Shown piece by piece: positions 8,618 through 20,187 of a stretch of 41,723 bases of DNA. The stretch covers positions 1 through 41,723 of the forward strand of contig PHBI01000038.1 in assembly GCA_002841945.1 (NCBI GenBank), in the 5' to 3' direction. The number at the start of each line of letters is the position of its first letter. Position 1 is the first letter of the stretch. The stretch comes from Deltaproteobacteria bacterium HGW-Deltaproteobacteria-14. Its GTDB lineage: Bacteria > Myxococcota_A > UBA9042 > PHBI01. The notes under the pieces were generated by a model. It had not been told where the DNA came from. It searched no databases and worked only from the letters and a program-made list of their open reading frames with translations. The translations under genes were made by a program, and so were the position numbers.

Positions 8618-11600
8618 CTACGGGGTGCAGACGATGCTCTGCCCGGCGTTGAGCGAACCGAAGGTGCCCGTCGCGCTCGGAGCCCACGTGAAGGCGCTGT
8701 ACCCGCAGCCCGGGCCGGTGAGCTGGAGCGACGTGCCGACCGGCGCCGTGCTCGCCTCGGATACGCCGATGTCGATCGACATCATGCCGTTCGCCGGGCC
8801 ATTCGTCGCGGCGAAGGCACCCTCGTAGCTCAAGTACTGGATGACGGCGCCGGTCGGGCTCACCAGCGCGACGCCGTCGGGTGCCCCGTTCTGGATGCCG
8901 TTGACCGGGTAGCTCTGCACCATGAAGCCCGCGCCCGCGCCCGCCGGGGCCTCGACGAGGACCCCCGATAAGGTCTTGGTGTCGTAGCTGGTCCCGTTGC
9001 TCCCGTTGTAGAGCACGATCTGGTAGCCGGTCACGTCCATCCCCGCCGGCCCGGCGATCTCCACCGACTCATTGAGGTCTCCGCCATCGTTGTCGTAGTG
9101 GAGCTCGTTGATCCACACCGTCGTCGGGGCCGGCACCTCGGAGCCGTACAGCCTGAACGCCAGGTCACCAAAGTCGACGTACCACGGGTAGCCGGCGAGG
9201 TCGCTGGCGTCGGTGCACTGCGAATCGACCCAGACACCGCCAGGGTTGGATCCGCTGTCGCCCGTGTGCCCAAGCTCCGCGTAGCTCGACTGCCCGTTCC
9301 CGATGGCGCCGGAGTTGAGCGCCGCGACGTACTTGCCGGCCGGCAGCACGACACCACCGGTCTCGAACAGGTACTGGCGCAACGGCCCGACGATCGTGCG
9401 TTCGGGCGACGTATAGAGGCTCGCCCCGATGGCGCTGTGGGTCGACTCGTCCCAGGCGCTGATCTGAGCGCGCACGCGAATGCTGGGCGAGCTCCCGGAG
9501 ACCCAGAACGAGAGGCCGTCGACTCGGGTGGCGGCGTAGAGCGTGAACGTCTCACCGTACGCGCCCGAGCTGCAGAGATTGCCGACGGTCGCCGTGCCGT
9601 CCCAGGAGGGGGTCGTGTCGATGATCACCTCGCCGGGCGGCACCGGCTCCGGGCAGCCGGAGCCCGACGAGCTCTGGGAGAAGTAGAGAGCGGACACGCT
9701 GGTCGCGTCGAGGGCCCGGCCGAAGACCATCACCTCGTCGACGCTGCCGCGGAACCCGTGGTCCTGCGTCGAGCCGCCGATCCCGAAGCTCCCGCCCTGG
9801 GACGCGATGGCGCCGCCTGCGTAGTCCATCGTCGCGACCTTCACGCCGTCGAGGTAGAGCACCAGCCGCGCACCATCGTAGGTGCCGACGGCGTGGTGCC
9901 ACCCGCGGTCGGCGACCGCCGGGCCGGTCAGCGCGCGGTAGCTGGCGACGTCCGCGGTCGGCCAGACCTCGAGGGTGAGCCGGCCGGCGACGACGCTCAG
10001 ACCGTAGCTGGCCTTGTCGCCCCCCGCCCACTGCGCCGCGATGACCTCGCGGTCGCCGGTGGTCGTGGTGTTGTCGTCGCGGCTGAACCAGGCGCTCAGT
10101 GAGACGTTCGCGGGCTCGAGGGCCGCGACCGCCCCGACGGCCACGTAGTTGGAGGCGTTGTCGTCGAACCAGAACGCGCCGCAGCGCACGCTGCCCGAGT
10201 AGCCCTCGCTGCCGGTCCACGCCCCGTCGAAGCCGCTTACCGCGTCCGCGGCCGTGTAGTCCCCGCTCCACTGCGCGATCACCCCGCTGAGATCGACGCC
10301 GTAGGTCGGCTCGCCGACCCGGACGTTGTCGACGGTCCACGGCGCGTCGATCGACGTCGCGCCCCAGGCGTACAGGCGGAAGTGGACGCCGAGCTGGTCT
10401 TTGACCGCGCCCTGGACGGTCATCGCGTCGGTCAGCACGACGACGTGCATCGGCGTCGGCCGGCCGGCGCCGAAGTCCGAGGTCGCCGCCTGGGTGGTCG
10501 GGCCGCTCGCCATCTGGGTCCAGCTGCCGTCGGCGCCCGAGAGCGACACCCACAGCGACCACGCGGTCGGGCCCTGGGTGCGGGTCAGCTCGTCGAACTC
10601 GAAGGCGACCTCGTCACCGGTGTTGGCGACGAACTCGTAGAAGTCGCCGCACTCGATCGCCGCCGCCTCGTCGTTGGTCGCCGTCGCCGAGCAGCCGCTC
10701 ACGTTGGTGCCGCACGGCGGCGTGTCGAGGTTGCCGTCGCAGACGGTCCGAGCGGTGGTGTTGTCGTCGAGCGGCGGCCCGTCGCCGCCCCACTGGCGCG
10801 CGCTGCCCGAGCGGCAGTCGACGTTGCTGTCGAGGGGGTTGCACAGCGGGCAGTCGGGGTGCTGCGTCGGGTTGCCGCCGAGCCCGGTGAGCGGGACCTC
10901 CGCCTTGACGCCGGGGCCGATCGCGGCCGGCACGCCCGGCTCGACCGGGTCGTAGGTGAAGGTGTTGGCGCTCGTCTGGAAGCACCAGAGGTTGCCGGCC
11001 GGCAGCAGGCACATGCCGAGGTCAGCGGCGCCGCCGCCGACGTCGTACTGCTCCTCGCACTCGTCCCAGCCGTCGCCGCAGGCGTTGGCCGGCCCGAAGC
11101 AGATGCCGTCGCAGGTGCCGGCGCAGTGGTCGAGGCCGTCCGCGTCGTCGCAGCCCTCGCCGGGGTCGACCACGCCGTCACCACAGTCGAAGCAGCGCGG
11201 GCCGCCGTCGGGCACCATCTTGGCCACGAAGGCGTCCTGGTTGTAGCTGAAGCCGGGGGCCGTCGGGATGACGTCGTCGCCGAGCGAGTCGACCGCGATG
11301 TCGTCGAAGTACGCCGTGCCGCTGTAGCCGCCGGTCGTGTAGATGTTGCCCTTGGGGTCGACGCCGACGTCGCGGGAGCTCGTCGGCCCGACGCCATAAC
11401 CACCCATCTGCTTGGCCCACAGCCACTCGCCGTTGGCGCTCAGCTTCGCCACGAAGCCGTCACCGCCGTAGAAGTAGGCCGCCTGCGACGGCAGCCCCGG
11501 GGCCGCCGGCCAACAGTTGGACCCGCAGCCGCTGTCGAGGCCGATCGCGCCGAACTGGATGTGGTCGTTGAACTCGCCGGTCACGTAGACCTTGCCGGAG

Positions 11601-14600
11601 CGGTCGACCGCGACCCCGAAGCCGACCTCGGACGGGTCGTACCCGTAGCCCATGTCCTCGTCCGAGGCGACCGCGACCCACTCCCAGGCGCCGCCCGAGA
11701 TCTTGGCCACGAACAGGTCGGCGCCGTTGCCGGCGGTCGTCACCTCGATGTCGCCGAAGTACGCCCCGCCGCCCTCGAAGTAGCCGGTCACGTAGACGTT
11801 TCCAGCGCCGTCGACCGCCACGTCGTTGCCCTCGACGTCACCGTAGCCGTTGGAGGTGTAGGCCGTCAGGACCCAGGGGTTGTCGCCGTTGGCGTCGAGG
11901 CCGAGGACGAACAGCGTGTTGCCCTCGACGGGGCCCGCCTCGAACAAGGTCTGGTTGTCGTCCCAGAGGAAGTCCGCGCCGAAGTAGCCCGTGACGTAGA
12001 CGTTGCCCGCGCCGTCGAGGGCGACGCCCTGGGCGGCGTCCTCGTAGTTCGAACCCCCGCCGTGGGCCCACGTCGCGTTGCCGTTCTTGTCGTACTTGGT
12101 GACGAAGACGTCGCGGTAGCCGGTGCCGTAGACCACCTTGTCGCCGAACCACGCGCCGCTGTACGTATCGCCGCTGTGGTAGCCCACGACCACGCTGCGC
12201 CCGACCGAGTCCGTGGCGATGTCCTCGCCCGCGTCCTCGCCCGACGAGCCGCCGCTGACCGCCCACTGAACGACGCCGTCCTTACTCCACTTGGCGAGGA
12301 AGACCTCCTCGGAGTCCGAGTAGCTGCCGGTCGCCTCGAGGGTGTGCTCGCAGTCACCCCCGCCGGGGATCACCGCGACCTGCGGGATGACCTCGCCGAA
12401 GCCGCCGTTGTTCTCGCAGCAGTCGACCGTGGCGAAGGCGCCGAAGCGACCGGTCACGTAGACGTCGCCGGCGTCGTCGTTGTCGACGCCGTTGGCGACG
12501 TCGTCGTAGCCGCCGCCGCCGCACGCGGCCCAGCGCGGGCCGCCGTCGGTGTCCTGGGCCATCACCCAGAAGTCGGCGCTGTAGTCGCTGTAGAACCACT
12601 CGTCACCGAAGACCGCCGCGCCGTAGGGCACGTTCAGCGGCGCGCTCGGCAACGCGGGCGCGTAGTTGTTCGGGTAGGCCGTGAACTCGCCGACGGCGAC
12701 GTTCACGCCGCCCTCGTCGACGGCGACCCCGTTGCCACCATCGCGATCGGTGCCACCGGCCGGGATGACCCACCCGAAGTCGGCGTCACACAGGCCGTCG
12801 CACATCTGGCTGCAGCCGTCGCGAGCGCCGTTCATGTCGCCGTCGTCGCACCGCTCGTCGCCGAAGGGGAGCACGGCGAGCCGCTGCGGCTGCGAGGAGT
12901 TGTCGTCGGGGATGCCCTGGACGACGCCGTCGCCGCAGAGCTGGGTGCAGCTGCCAGACTGGCACCAGCACGGCTCGAAGGTGCAGTTGCCCTCGCCGAC
13001 CACGCAGCTGGTGTCGTCGTCAGCGACCGCGTCCGCGGGGCAGTCCGCCGACTGTCCGTCACACGTCTCCGCCGGGTTGCAGGTGCCGTTTCCGCCGCGG
13101 CACTCGGCGCCCGCGGCGGCGAAGGCGTCATCGGGGCAGACGCCGCTCTGGCCGTCGCACAGCTCTACGACGTCGCACGGCCCCTGGCTCGGGTGACACA
13201 CGGTGTCGGCCGCCGCGATGACGTCGGCCGGACAGGCCTTCGACTGGCCGTCGCACACCTCGGCGGTGTCGCACGCCCCGACAGCGTCGCGGCAGGTGGT
13301 CTGCGCCGCGAGGACCGCGTCGACGGGACACGCCGGGCCCTCGCCGGTGCAGCGCTCTGCTGCATCGCACAACCCCTCGGGACCGCGGCAAATTACCGAA
13401 GACCCAGAGAAACCATCCTGGGGACACGCCGCGCTTTCGCCATCGCACAGCTCGGCGACGTCGCAGTCACCGGCGGCGCTGCGGCACACCGTCTGCGGCG
13501 GGCTGATGTGGTCGTCGGGGCACGCGGCCGAGACGCCGTCGCACGTCTCGGCGGGGTCGCAGCCGCCGGTCGAGGGGTGGCACACGGTGCCGTTGTCGTC
13601 GAGCAGGTCGGCCGGGCAGTCCGCCGAGGTGCCGCTGCAGACCTCGGCCGGGTCGCAGCCGCCGGTCGAGGGGTGGCAGACGTCGCCGGTCTTGAAGCCG
13701 TCCACCGGGCAGCTGCCGCTGCCGGTGCAGGTCTCGGCCACGTCGCAGCCGCCGTCGGTGGCGGCGCGGCAGATGACCTCGGGGGAGGCCCACACGCAGC
13801 CCTGCTGGCAGCCGCAGACCGTCTGGCCGTTCGCCGTCACGCCGGCGTCGCAGGCCTCCTCGGAGGCGTCGTCCACGACGCCGTCACCGCAGCGGCGCAC
13901 CGAGCAGTCGGTGCGGCACTCGGCGTTGGGCGCGTTGGAGTTGACGGCCGCGCCGAGGTCGCAGCCCTCGCCGGACTCGACCACGCCGTTGCCGCACTCC
14001 GGCGGGGTCGGCCCGGTGCAGGTGCTGTTGCAGTGGTTCGGCGTACCGTTGAGCGCCGTCCCGTCATCGCACGCCTCGCGCGCCGCCTGGCGGAGCCCGT
14101 CGCCGCAGCGCGGCCCGAGCCCGCCGCAGCCCTGGAGGCAGCCGCCGTAGCTGCCGTCGTTGATGCCGTCGTCGCAGACCTCGCGGATCTCGACGTCGCC
14201 GTTGCCGCACACCGACGGCAGGCACTCCTTGGCGTTGCCGTTGTCGTCGTCGTCGAAGAGGTCGCAGAGGTAGCCGGTGATGCAGTGGGCGTCCTTGGTG
14301 CAGTCCTCACGGCAGCCGGTCACGCCGGCGCAGATGTAGCAGCCGCACTGATCAGCGGAGGTGACGTCGGTCCCCTCGTCGACCATGTGGTTGCAGTTGT
14401 CGTCGATGCCGTTGCAGACCTCGGTCTGCCCCGGGAAGATGTCCTTGTTGCGCGGCGCGCAGTCGTCGGGGTTGAGCGAGCCGTCGCCGTCGATGTCGTC
14501 GTCGAGGCAGTCGGGGATGGTGTCGAGGTCGAGGTCGGGCTGGTCCTCGTCGGTCTGGCCGTCGCAGTCGTCGTCGACGCCGTTGCAGATCTCGGCGGCG

Positions 14601-15400
14601 GGCGCGCGGCCCACGCACAGCGGCTTGCCGACGGTGCACTGCACCTCGCCGAGGCAGGTGCCGAACTCGTTGGTCAGGGTGCAGGACTGGCCGTCGGTGC
14701 CCTCGTCGATCTGGCCATCGCAGTTCTGATCGCGCCCGTCGCAGGTCTCGGCGGCGGGGGTCGGGGCGTCGCAGCGGGTCAGGCCGCCGCTGGTGCAGCG
14801 GCGCTCGCCGGCGCAGCTGCCGGCGTCGTTGGCGACCGCGCAGCTCGTCGCGGCGCCGGCGAGGATGCCGGCGGCGTTGCACTCGCACTGCTCGCCGGCG
14901 CCCTTGACGCACTGGCCCTCCGCGCAGGCGAAGCCGTCGGGGCAGGCGTCGCCGTCGCCGCAGGCGAGACCGCAGAACGAGCCGGCCGCGCCGTAGGACA
15001 CGCACTTGTTGCCCGTCTGCCCGCCGAGCTGGCACTGGTCGTCGGCGCTGCACGGCTGGCAGGCGACGGCGTCGAGGTGCCAGCAGATGTTCGCGCTGCC
15101 CGAGGCGTCGGCGGTGGCGCACACGAAGCCCTCGGGGCAGGTGTCGGTGCACGGCTCGGTGCAGACCCCGCCGGCCGCGGCCGGCGTGCAGAGCCCCGAC
15201 TGACACTCCGCGCCCACGGCGCACGGGTCGCCGGTCACGCCCCGCTGATCGGGCACGTCGGGGCGGCTCGTGTCGTAGGTGACGTCGGCGTCGATGGGCT
15301 TGAGGATGCCGTCTCCGACCCGGTCCTCGTTGGGACACGCGGAGAGCAGGGCGGGCGCCGCGAAAAGCGCGAGAAGGGCGACGACGCGTTGGGTCCTCAT
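8618..15400 (-). CDS. Giant multidomain surface lipoprotein (MopE, DUF4215, disintegrin-like, SBBP, LamG, lamin-tail-like)
   Basis: A 2260-residue protein from ATG at 15400, with AGAGG upstream and a lipoprotein signal ending LLSAC. In order: Cys-rich EGF-like segments (50-210); three MopE-type metal-binding motifs near 218, 268 and 328 (CDGRDQNCDGQIDEG, CNGVDDDCDGQTDE, CNGIDDNCNHMVDEG); DUF4215-type Cys-rich repeats (about 400-535, such as CGNGVVESGEGCD); eight tandem disintegrin-like 32-residue units (544-798); a long SBBP-type propeller (about 860-1400) with recurring GNVYVTGYF blades; a second DUF4215-like segment (1400-1460); a LamG/concanavalin-like domain (1700-1905, WHHAVGTYDGARLVLYLDG); and a lamin-tail-like end (from about 2090, WINELHYDNDGGD). 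Such proteins are presumed cell-surface or matrix components; ligand unknown. The upstream 15401-15628 gap separates it from a divergent gene. The domains are clear, the role is not. Confidence 0.93.
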   Translation of the reverse strand: MRTQRVVALLALFAAPALLSACPNEDRVGDGILKPIDADVTYDTSRPDVPDQRGVTGDPCAVGAECQSGLCTPAAAGGVCTEPCTDTCPEGFVCATADASGSANICWHLDAVACQPCSADDQCQLGGQTGNKCVSYGAAGSFCGLACGDGDACPDGFACAEGQCVKGAGEQCECNAAGILAGAATSCAVANDAGSCAGERRCTSGGLTRCDAPTPAAETCDGRDQNCDGQIDEGTDGQSCTLTNEFGTCLGEVQCTVGKPLCVGRAPAAEICNGVDDDCDGQTDEDQPDLDLDTIPDCLDDDIDGDGSLNPDDCAPRNKDIFPGQTEVCNGIDDNCNHMVDEGTDVTSADQCGCYICAGVTGCREDCTKDAHCITGYLCDLFDDDDNGNAKECLPSVCGNGDVEIREVCDDGINDGSYGGCLQGCGGLGPRCGDGLRQAAREACDDGTALNGTPNHCNSTCTGPTPPECGNGVVESGEGCDLGAAVNSNAPNAECRTDCSVRRCGDGVVDDASEEACDAGVTANGQTVCGCQQGCVWASPEVICRAATDGGCDVAETCTGSGSCPVDGFKTGDVCHPSTGGCDPAEVCSGTSADCPADLLDDNGTVCHPSTGGCDPAETCDGVSAACPDDHISPPQTVCRSAAGDCDVAELCDGESAACPQDGFSGSSVICRGPEGLCDAAERCTGEGPACPVDAVLAAQTTCRDAVGACDTAEVCDGQSKACPADVIAAADTVCHPSQGPCDVVELCDGQSGVCPDDAFAAAGAECRGGNGTCNPAETCDGQSADCPADAVADDDTSCVVGEGNCTFEPCWCQSGSCTQLCGDGVVQGIPDDNSSQPQRLAVLPFGDERCDDGDMNGARDGCSQMCDGLCDADFGWVIPAGGTDRDGGNGVAVDEGGVNVAVGEFTAYPNNYAPALPSAPLNVPYGAAVFGDEWFYSDYSADFWVMAQDTDGGPRWAACGGGGYDDVANGVDNDDAGDVYVTGRFGAFATVDCCENNGGFGEVIPQVAVIPGGGDCEHTLEATGSYSDSEEVFLAKWSKDGVVQWAVSGGSSGEDAGEDIATDSVGRSVVVGYHSGDTYSGAWFGDKVVYGTGYRDVFVTKYDKNGNATWAHGGGSNYEDAAQGVALDGAGNVYVTGYFGADFLWDDNQTLFEAGPVEGNTLFVLGLDANGDNPWVLTAYTSNGYGDVEGNDVAVDGAGNVYVTGYFEGGGAYFGDIEVTTAGNGADLFVAKISGGAWEWVAVASDEDMGYGYDPSEVGFGVAVDRSGKVYVTGEFNDHIQFGAIGLDSGCGSNCWPAAPGLPSQAAYFYGGDGFVAKLSANGEWLWAKQMGGYGVGPTSSRDVGVDPKGNIYTTGGYSGTAYFDDIAVDSLGDDVIPTAPGFSYNQDAFVAKMVPDGGPRCFDCGDGVVDPGEGCDDADGLDHCAGTCDGICFGPANACGDGWDECEEQYDVGGGAADLGMCLLPAGNLWCFQTSANTFTYDPVEPGVPAAIGPGVKAEVPLTGLGGNPTQHPDCPLCNPLDSNVDCRSGSARQWGGDGPPLDDNTTARTVCDGNLDTPPCGTNVSGCSATATNDEAAAIECGDFYEFVANTGDEVAFEFDELTRTQGPTAWSLWVSLSGADGSWTQMASGPTTQAATSDFGAGRPTPMHVVVLTDAMTVQGAVKDQLGVHFRLYAWGATSIDAPWTVDNVRVGEPTYGVDLSGVIAQWSGDYTAADAVSGFDGAWTGSEGYSGSVRCGAFWFDDNASNYVAVGAVAALEPANVSLSAWFSRDDNTTTTGDREVIAAQWAGGDKASYGLSVVAGRLTLEVWPTADVASYRALTGPAVADRGWHHAVGTYDGARLVLYLDGVKVATMDYAGGAIASQGGSFGIGGSTQDHGFRGSVDEVMVFGRALDATSVSALYFSQSSSGSGCPEPVPPGEVIIDTTPSWDGTATVGNLCSSGAYGETFTLYAATRVDGLSFWVSGSSPSIRVRAQISAWDESTHSAIGASLYTSPERTIVGPLRQYLFETGGVVLPAGKYVAALNSGAIGNGQSSYAELGHTGDSGSNPGGVWVDSQCTDASDLAGYPWYVDFGDLAFRLYGSEVPAPTTVWINELHYDNDGGDLNESVEIAGPAGMDVTGYQIVLYNGSNGTSYDTKTLSGVLVEAPAGAGAGFMVQSYPVNGIQNGAPDGVALVSPTGAVIQYLSYEGAFAATNGPANGMMSIDIGVSEASTAPVGTSLQLTGPGCGYSAFTWAPSATGTFGSLNAGQSIVCTP
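13007..13771 (-). repeat. Eight tandem 32-residue Cys-rich (disintegrin-like) units
   Basis: Within the giant lipoprotein gene, eight consecutive units share the pattern C-x6-C-x5-C-x5/6-C-x10/11, each about 96 bp; the first is one codon shorter and has an x7 gap. Typical cores are CDPAEVCSGTSADCP and CDTAEVCDGQSKACP, resembling the snake-venom disintegrin loop region. Units two and three are the most alike (both start CHPSTGGCDPAE), which suggests recent duplication. Confidence 0.9.
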
Positions 15401-15560
15401 CACTAGTCTACCTCTGAACAGCGGGAAACACGTCACGCGGCGAACGAGGGCCGGGCAGGCGCGGGGTCGTGTGAGTGTGTGGCGACAGTGTGCGTGGTCG
15501 CTACGGCTCCGGTCAAGGCCACTGGCCGGGCGCCGCCGGGCGCAGCGAGCCACCTGGCGC

Positions 15561-15589
15561 TTGCCGGCCGCCGACCGCTGGCATAGGTT
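15561..15589 (+). promoter_or_regulatory. Candidate promoter of the acyl-CoA dehydrogenase gene
   Basis: TTGCCG (15561-15566), a 17-nt spacer and TAGGTT (15584-15589) precede the start at 15629 by about 40 nt, leaving room for the GGAGGAG ribosome-binding site. The remainder of the 228-nt divergent gap (15401-15628) shows a GTGTGAGTGTGTG low-complexity run but no gene. Confidence 0.4.
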
Positions 15590-15628
15590 CCCGCACGCTC
15601 GAGGCACGCGACGCGGAGGAGCCACCCC

Positions 15629-16804
<1,176 letters not shown>

Positions 16805-17085
16805 TACACCCGCCGCCGAGCTCGCGCTCAGGCGCCCGCGCTCGCTCCCGCACCGGCTCGTTTCTGCTTGGCTTCGCGCGCCCTCGAGGGAGCGCTGTGA
16901 TCCACAAACAGCGCGGTGTGTGAAAAGACACGCGCCGGATTCGTCTCGGGGGAAATGCCCCGGACCCGCTCCCGGCCTGATTCCGCGCGCCTCCCGGGGG
17001 GGTGGTCGCCGCGCCCTCGGCGGCGCCCGCGCAGGTATCGGAGGTTCTCCTTTCACCCCCGCCGGAACCTGATAAACAACCCCGC
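16805..17085. other. 281-nt gap between the acyl-CoA dehydrogenase and pntA
   Basis: No coding signal. It holds weak hairpins: GCGC and GTGT pairing with ACAC-GCGC around 16911-16934 with an A-rich loop, and CGGGG-GAAATG-CCCCG at 16947-16962, either of which could end the dehydrogenase transcript. Near its end TGATAAACA lies a few bases before the pntA start and could be a -10 region. Confidence 0.35.
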
Positions 17086-18672
17086 ATGAAAGTCGGCATC
17101 CCAAAAGAGATTGTAGCCGACGAGCGTCGGGTGGCCGGAACACCGGCGACCACGAAGAAGCTCGTCGGCATGGGCTTCGAGGTGATGATCGAGGCGGGCG
17201 CGGGCGCCGCCGCCGGGTACGCAGACGCGATGTACGTCGCGGCCGGCGCGACCCTGGCGCCGGACGCGCGCACGATCTACGGCGACTGCGACGTCGTCGT
17301 GAAGGTCGAGGCGCCGACCGCGGACGAGGTGCCGCTGATGCGGCGCGGCATGATCCTCATCTCGTTCATCTACCCGAAGCGCACCGCTGCCCTGATGGAG
17401 CAGCTGGCCACGCAGGGGGTCACCACCCTCGCGATGGACATGGTGCCGCGCATCACGCGCGCGCAGAAGCTCGACGCGCTGAGCTCCATGGCCAACATCG
17501 CCGGCTATCGCGCCATCGTCGAGGCGGCCAACGAGTTCGGGAGCTTCTTCCCGAGCCAGTTCACCGCGGCGGGCAAGGTCGACCCGGCCAAGGTGCTGGT
17601 CATCGGGGCCGGCGTGGCCGGGCTCGCGTCCATCGCCGCCGCCCGCGGGCTGGGCGCGGTCGTGCGCGCCTTCGACACCCGCGCGGCCGTGAAGGAGGAG
17701 GTGAACAGCCTCGGCGCCGAGTTCCTCGAGGTCGAGCTCGAGGAGAGCGGCGAGGGCAAGGGCGGCTACGCCAAGGTGATGTCGAAGGAGTTCATCGAGG
17801 CCGAGATGGCGCTCTTCCGCCGCCAGGCCCCGCAGCTCGACATCGTCGTCACCACGGCCCTGGTCCCCGGCACGAAGGCGCCGATCCTGTGGGACCGCGA
17901 GATGGTCGAGCTGATGAAGCCCGGCAGCGTCATCGTGGACCTGGCCGCGGCCCAGGGCGGCAACTGCGCGCTCACCAAGGCCGGCGAGGTCGTCGTCCAC
18001 AACGGCGTCAAGATCATCGGCTACACCGATCTGGCGAGCCGCATGGCGAAGACGGCGAGCCAGCTCTACGGCACCAACTGCGTCCACCTGCTCGACGACA
18101 TGGGCAAGGCGGCCGAGTTCAAGGTCGACCTCGAGGACGTCGTCGTCCGCACGTCGATGGTCACCCACGACGGCGCCGTGACCTACCCCCCGCCGGCCAT
18201 CCCGGAGCCGACGCCGAGGGCCTTGCCCCCTGCCCCGCCGTCGAAGGGCAAGGTGGTGGCCGCGCCGAAGGGCCCGTCGCCGCTGCGCTGGGTCATGCCG
18301 ACCATCGGCCTCGGGCTCGTCGTGCTGTGGCTCGTGCTGACGCTCCAGGCCAGCACGATGCGGTCGGACGTGCAGGCGCGCGAGTTCGTCCAGCACCTGA
18401 CCGTCTTCATCCTGGCGGTCTTCGTCGGGTGGCAGCTGGTCTGGAACGTCACCGCCGCGCTCCACACCCCGCTCATGAGCGTCACCAACGCCATCAGCGG
18501 CATCATCATCGTGGGCGGCATCCTCGAAGGCGGGCACTCCGGCGACGTGAACGCGCCGGTCATCCTCGGCGTCGTCGCCGCGCTCATCGCGACCATCAAC
18601 ATCGCGGGCGGCTTCCTCGTCACCCAACGGATGCTCAAGATGTTCAGAAGGGATCCGGAGGTCGGGCGATGA
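17086..18672 (+). CDS. pntA: NAD(P) transhydrogenase, alpha subunit
   Basis: Proton-translocating transhydrogenase couples hydride transfer from NADH to NADP+ to proton entry, supplying NADPH. The 528-residue alpha subunit combines the NAD-binding domain I ([20 protein letters not shown] at the start, Rossmann loop [20 protein letters not shown] near 167-186, RAFDTR, and the mobile-loop region near [20 protein letters not shown]) with a Pro/Ala-rich linker and four C-terminal membrane helices (about 405-520). This is the fused form seen in E. coli PntA (about 510 residues), not the split PntAA/PntAB form. ATG at 17086 fits the family N-terminus exactly; longer in-frame starts add a non-homologous extension. 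There is no clear Shine-Dalgarno sequence. Its stop overlaps the pntB start (ATGA). Confidence 0.96.
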   Translation: MKVGIPKEIVADERRVAGTPATTKKLVGMGFEVMIEAGAGAAAGYADAMYVAAGATLAPDARTIYGDCDVVVKVEAPTADEVPLMRRGMILISFIYPKRTAALMEQLATQGVTTLAMDMVPRITRAQKLDALSSMANIAGYRAIVEAANEFGSFFPSQFTAAGKVDPAKVLVIGAGVAGLASIAAARGLGAVVRAFDTRAAVKEEVNSLGAEFLEVELEESGEGKGGYAKVMSKEFIEAEMALFRRQAPQLDIVVTTALVPGTKAPILWDREMVELMKPGSVIVDLAAAQGGNCALTKAGEVVVHNGVKIIGYTDLASRMAKTASQLYGTNCVHLLDDMGKAAEFKVDLEDVVVRTSMVTHDGAVTYPPPAIPEPTPRALPPAPPSKGKVVAAPKGPSPLRWVMPTIGLGLVVLWLVLTLQASTMRSDVQAREFVQHLTVFILAVFVGWQLVWNVTAALHTPLMSVTNAISGIIIVGGILEGGHSGDVNAPVILGVVAALIATINIAGGFLVTQRMLKMFRRDPEVGR

Positions 18673-20084
18673 ATCAGGACGTCCTGCTCGCGCTGAGCTA
18701 CATCGTCGCGAGCGTGCTCTTCATCATGAGCCTGCGCGGCCTGTCGAGCCAGGAGACGGCCCGCCGCGGCAACCTCTACGGCATGATCGGCATGGCGCTG
18801 GCCATCGTGGCCACCTTCCTCGACGGCCGCGTCGACGCCTACTTCATGCTGATCCCGGCGGTCGCCGCCGGCGCGCTGGTCGGCATCTGGCTCGCGATCC
18901 GGGTCGCGATGACCGCCATGCCCGAGCTGGTCGCGATGCTGCACAGCTTCGTCGGCGCGGCCGCGGTGCTGGTCGGCATGGCCTCCTACCTCGGCCACTC
19001 CGAGGGCCCGCACGATGTCGTCCACCTCATCGAGGTCTACATCGACATCTTCATCGGGGCGATCACCTTCACGGGCTCGATCATCGCGTTCCTGAAGCTC
19101 CGCGGGAGCCTGAGCGGGCGACCGCTGCTGCTGCCGGGGCGCCACCTGCTGAACCTGGCGCTGGTGCTCGGCTCCATCGGCCTCGCCATCCCCTTCGTCG
19201 GGGGCGAGGGCGCGACCGGCCTCGTCCCGATGCTCATCATGACGGGGCTCGCGGGCCTGCTCGGGATCCACATGGTGATGGCCATCGGCGGCGCCGACAT
19301 GCCGGTCGTCGTGTCGCTGCTCAACTCTTACTCCGGGTGGACCGCGGCGGCCGCCGGCTTCATGCTCGGCAACGATCTGCTGATCGTCACCGGCGCGCTG
19401 GTCGGCAGCTCCGGCGCCATCCTGAGCGTCATCATGTGCCGCGCCATGAACCGCTCGATCTGGAACGTCGTCTTCAGCGGCTTCGGCGCCCAGGCGGGCG
19501 TGGCCAAGCCCACCAGCGACGGCGACGGCCCGACCGAGATCTTCGAGATCGACGTCGACGGCACCGTGGCGGAGCTCATGCAGGCCAAGCAGGTCATCAT
19601 CGTGCCGGGCTACGGCATGGCGGTGGCCCGCGCCCAGCACGCGGTCCGCGAGCTGACGAACCTCCTGCGCGAGCACGGCGCCCGGGTGCGCTTCGGCATC
19701 CACCCGGTCGCGGGGCGCCTCCCGGGGCACATGAACGTGCTGCTGGCCGAGGCGAACATCCCCTACGACATCGTCCTCGAGATGGACGAGATCAACGATG
19801 ACTTCGCCGAGACCGACGTCGTCCTCGTCATCGGCGCCAACGACATCGTCAACCCGGCCGCCAAGACCGACGAGAGCAGCACCATCTACGGGATGCCGGT
19901 GCTCGAGGTGTGGGACGCCAAGCGCGTCGTCATGATGAAGCGCGGCCGCTCCGCCGGTTACGCCGGCATCGACAACCCGCTCTTCTACCTCGAGAACACG
20001 CGGATGCTCTTCGGGGACGCCAAGGCGACCGTCGACAGCCTCGTCACCGAGCTGCGCCAGCAGGCCCAGGCAGAGGCCGCCTGA
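18669..20084 (+). CDS. pntB: NAD(P) transhydrogenase, beta subunit
   Basis: The partner of PntA, 471 residues (E. coli about 462). The N-terminal two-thirds is membrane-embedded domain II with about eight or nine helices and the conserved channel segments [14 protein letters not shown] and [15 protein letters not shown]. From about residue 300 comes the NADP-binding domain [50 protein letters not shown] and [17 protein letters not shown]. The start codon overlaps the pntA stop in ATGA, so the two subunits are translationally coupled in equal amounts. Strong inverted repeats follow its stop. Confidence 0.97.
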   Translation: MNQDVLLALSYIVASVLFIMSLRGLSSQETARRGNLYGMIGMALAIVATFLDGRVDAYFMLIPAVAAGALVGIWLAIRVAMTAMPELVAMLHSFVGAAAVLVGMASYLGHSEGPHDVVHLIEVYIDIFIGAITFTGSIIAFLKLRGSLSGRPLLLPGRHLLNLALVLGSIGLAIPFVGGEGATGLVPMLIMTGLAGLLGIHMVMAIGGADMPVVVSLLNSYSGWTAAAAGFMLGNDLLIVTGALVGSSGAILSVIMCRAMNRSIWNVVFSGFGAQAGVAKPTSDGDGPTEIFEIDVDGTVAELMQAKQVIIVPGYGMAVARAQHAVRELTNLLREHGARVRFGIHPVAGRLPGHMNVLLAEANIPYDIVLEMDEINDDFAETDVVLVIGANDIVNPAAKTDESSTIYGMPVLEVWDAKRVVMMKRGRSAGYAGIDNPLFYLENTRMLFGDAKATVDSLVTELRQQAQAEAA

Positions 20085-20115
20085 GGCGACCGCCCGGATC
20101 GCTGTTGAATGCCCG

Positions 20116-20167
20116 CCCCGCGAGCCCCGTCGATGGCGTGGCTCGCGGGGGGAAGCGTTTCCCCGCG
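20116..20167 (+). terminator. Two mutually exclusive hairpins after pntB
   Basis: Hairpin 1 pairs CCCCGCGAGCC (20116-20126) with GGCTCGCGGGG (20140-20150). Hairpin 2 uses part of the same arm: CGCGGGG (20144-20150) pairs with CCCCGCG (20161-20167) around GGAAGCGTTT. The shared arm means only one can form at a time. Neither is followed by a U tract, so simple intrinsic termination is not assured; the arrangement could be a terminator/antiterminator or merely a strong 3' barrier. Confidence 0.5.
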
Positions 20168-20187
20168 GCGCCGGTTGTACGCCGTGG

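Noticed and set aside
8186..8971. Plus-strand open frame of 261 codons covering the pdxT remnant
   Set aside because: It reads through the remnant in the wrong frame, the inverted repeat and the terminator, and runs antisense to the giant lipoprotein.
10382..15406. 1674-codon plus-strand open frame opposite the giant lipoprotein
   Set aside because: The complement of a Cys- and Asp-rich repetitive gene gives an Ala/Val/Arg-rich artefact. The minus strand has a signal peptide, ribosome-binding site and recognisable domains.
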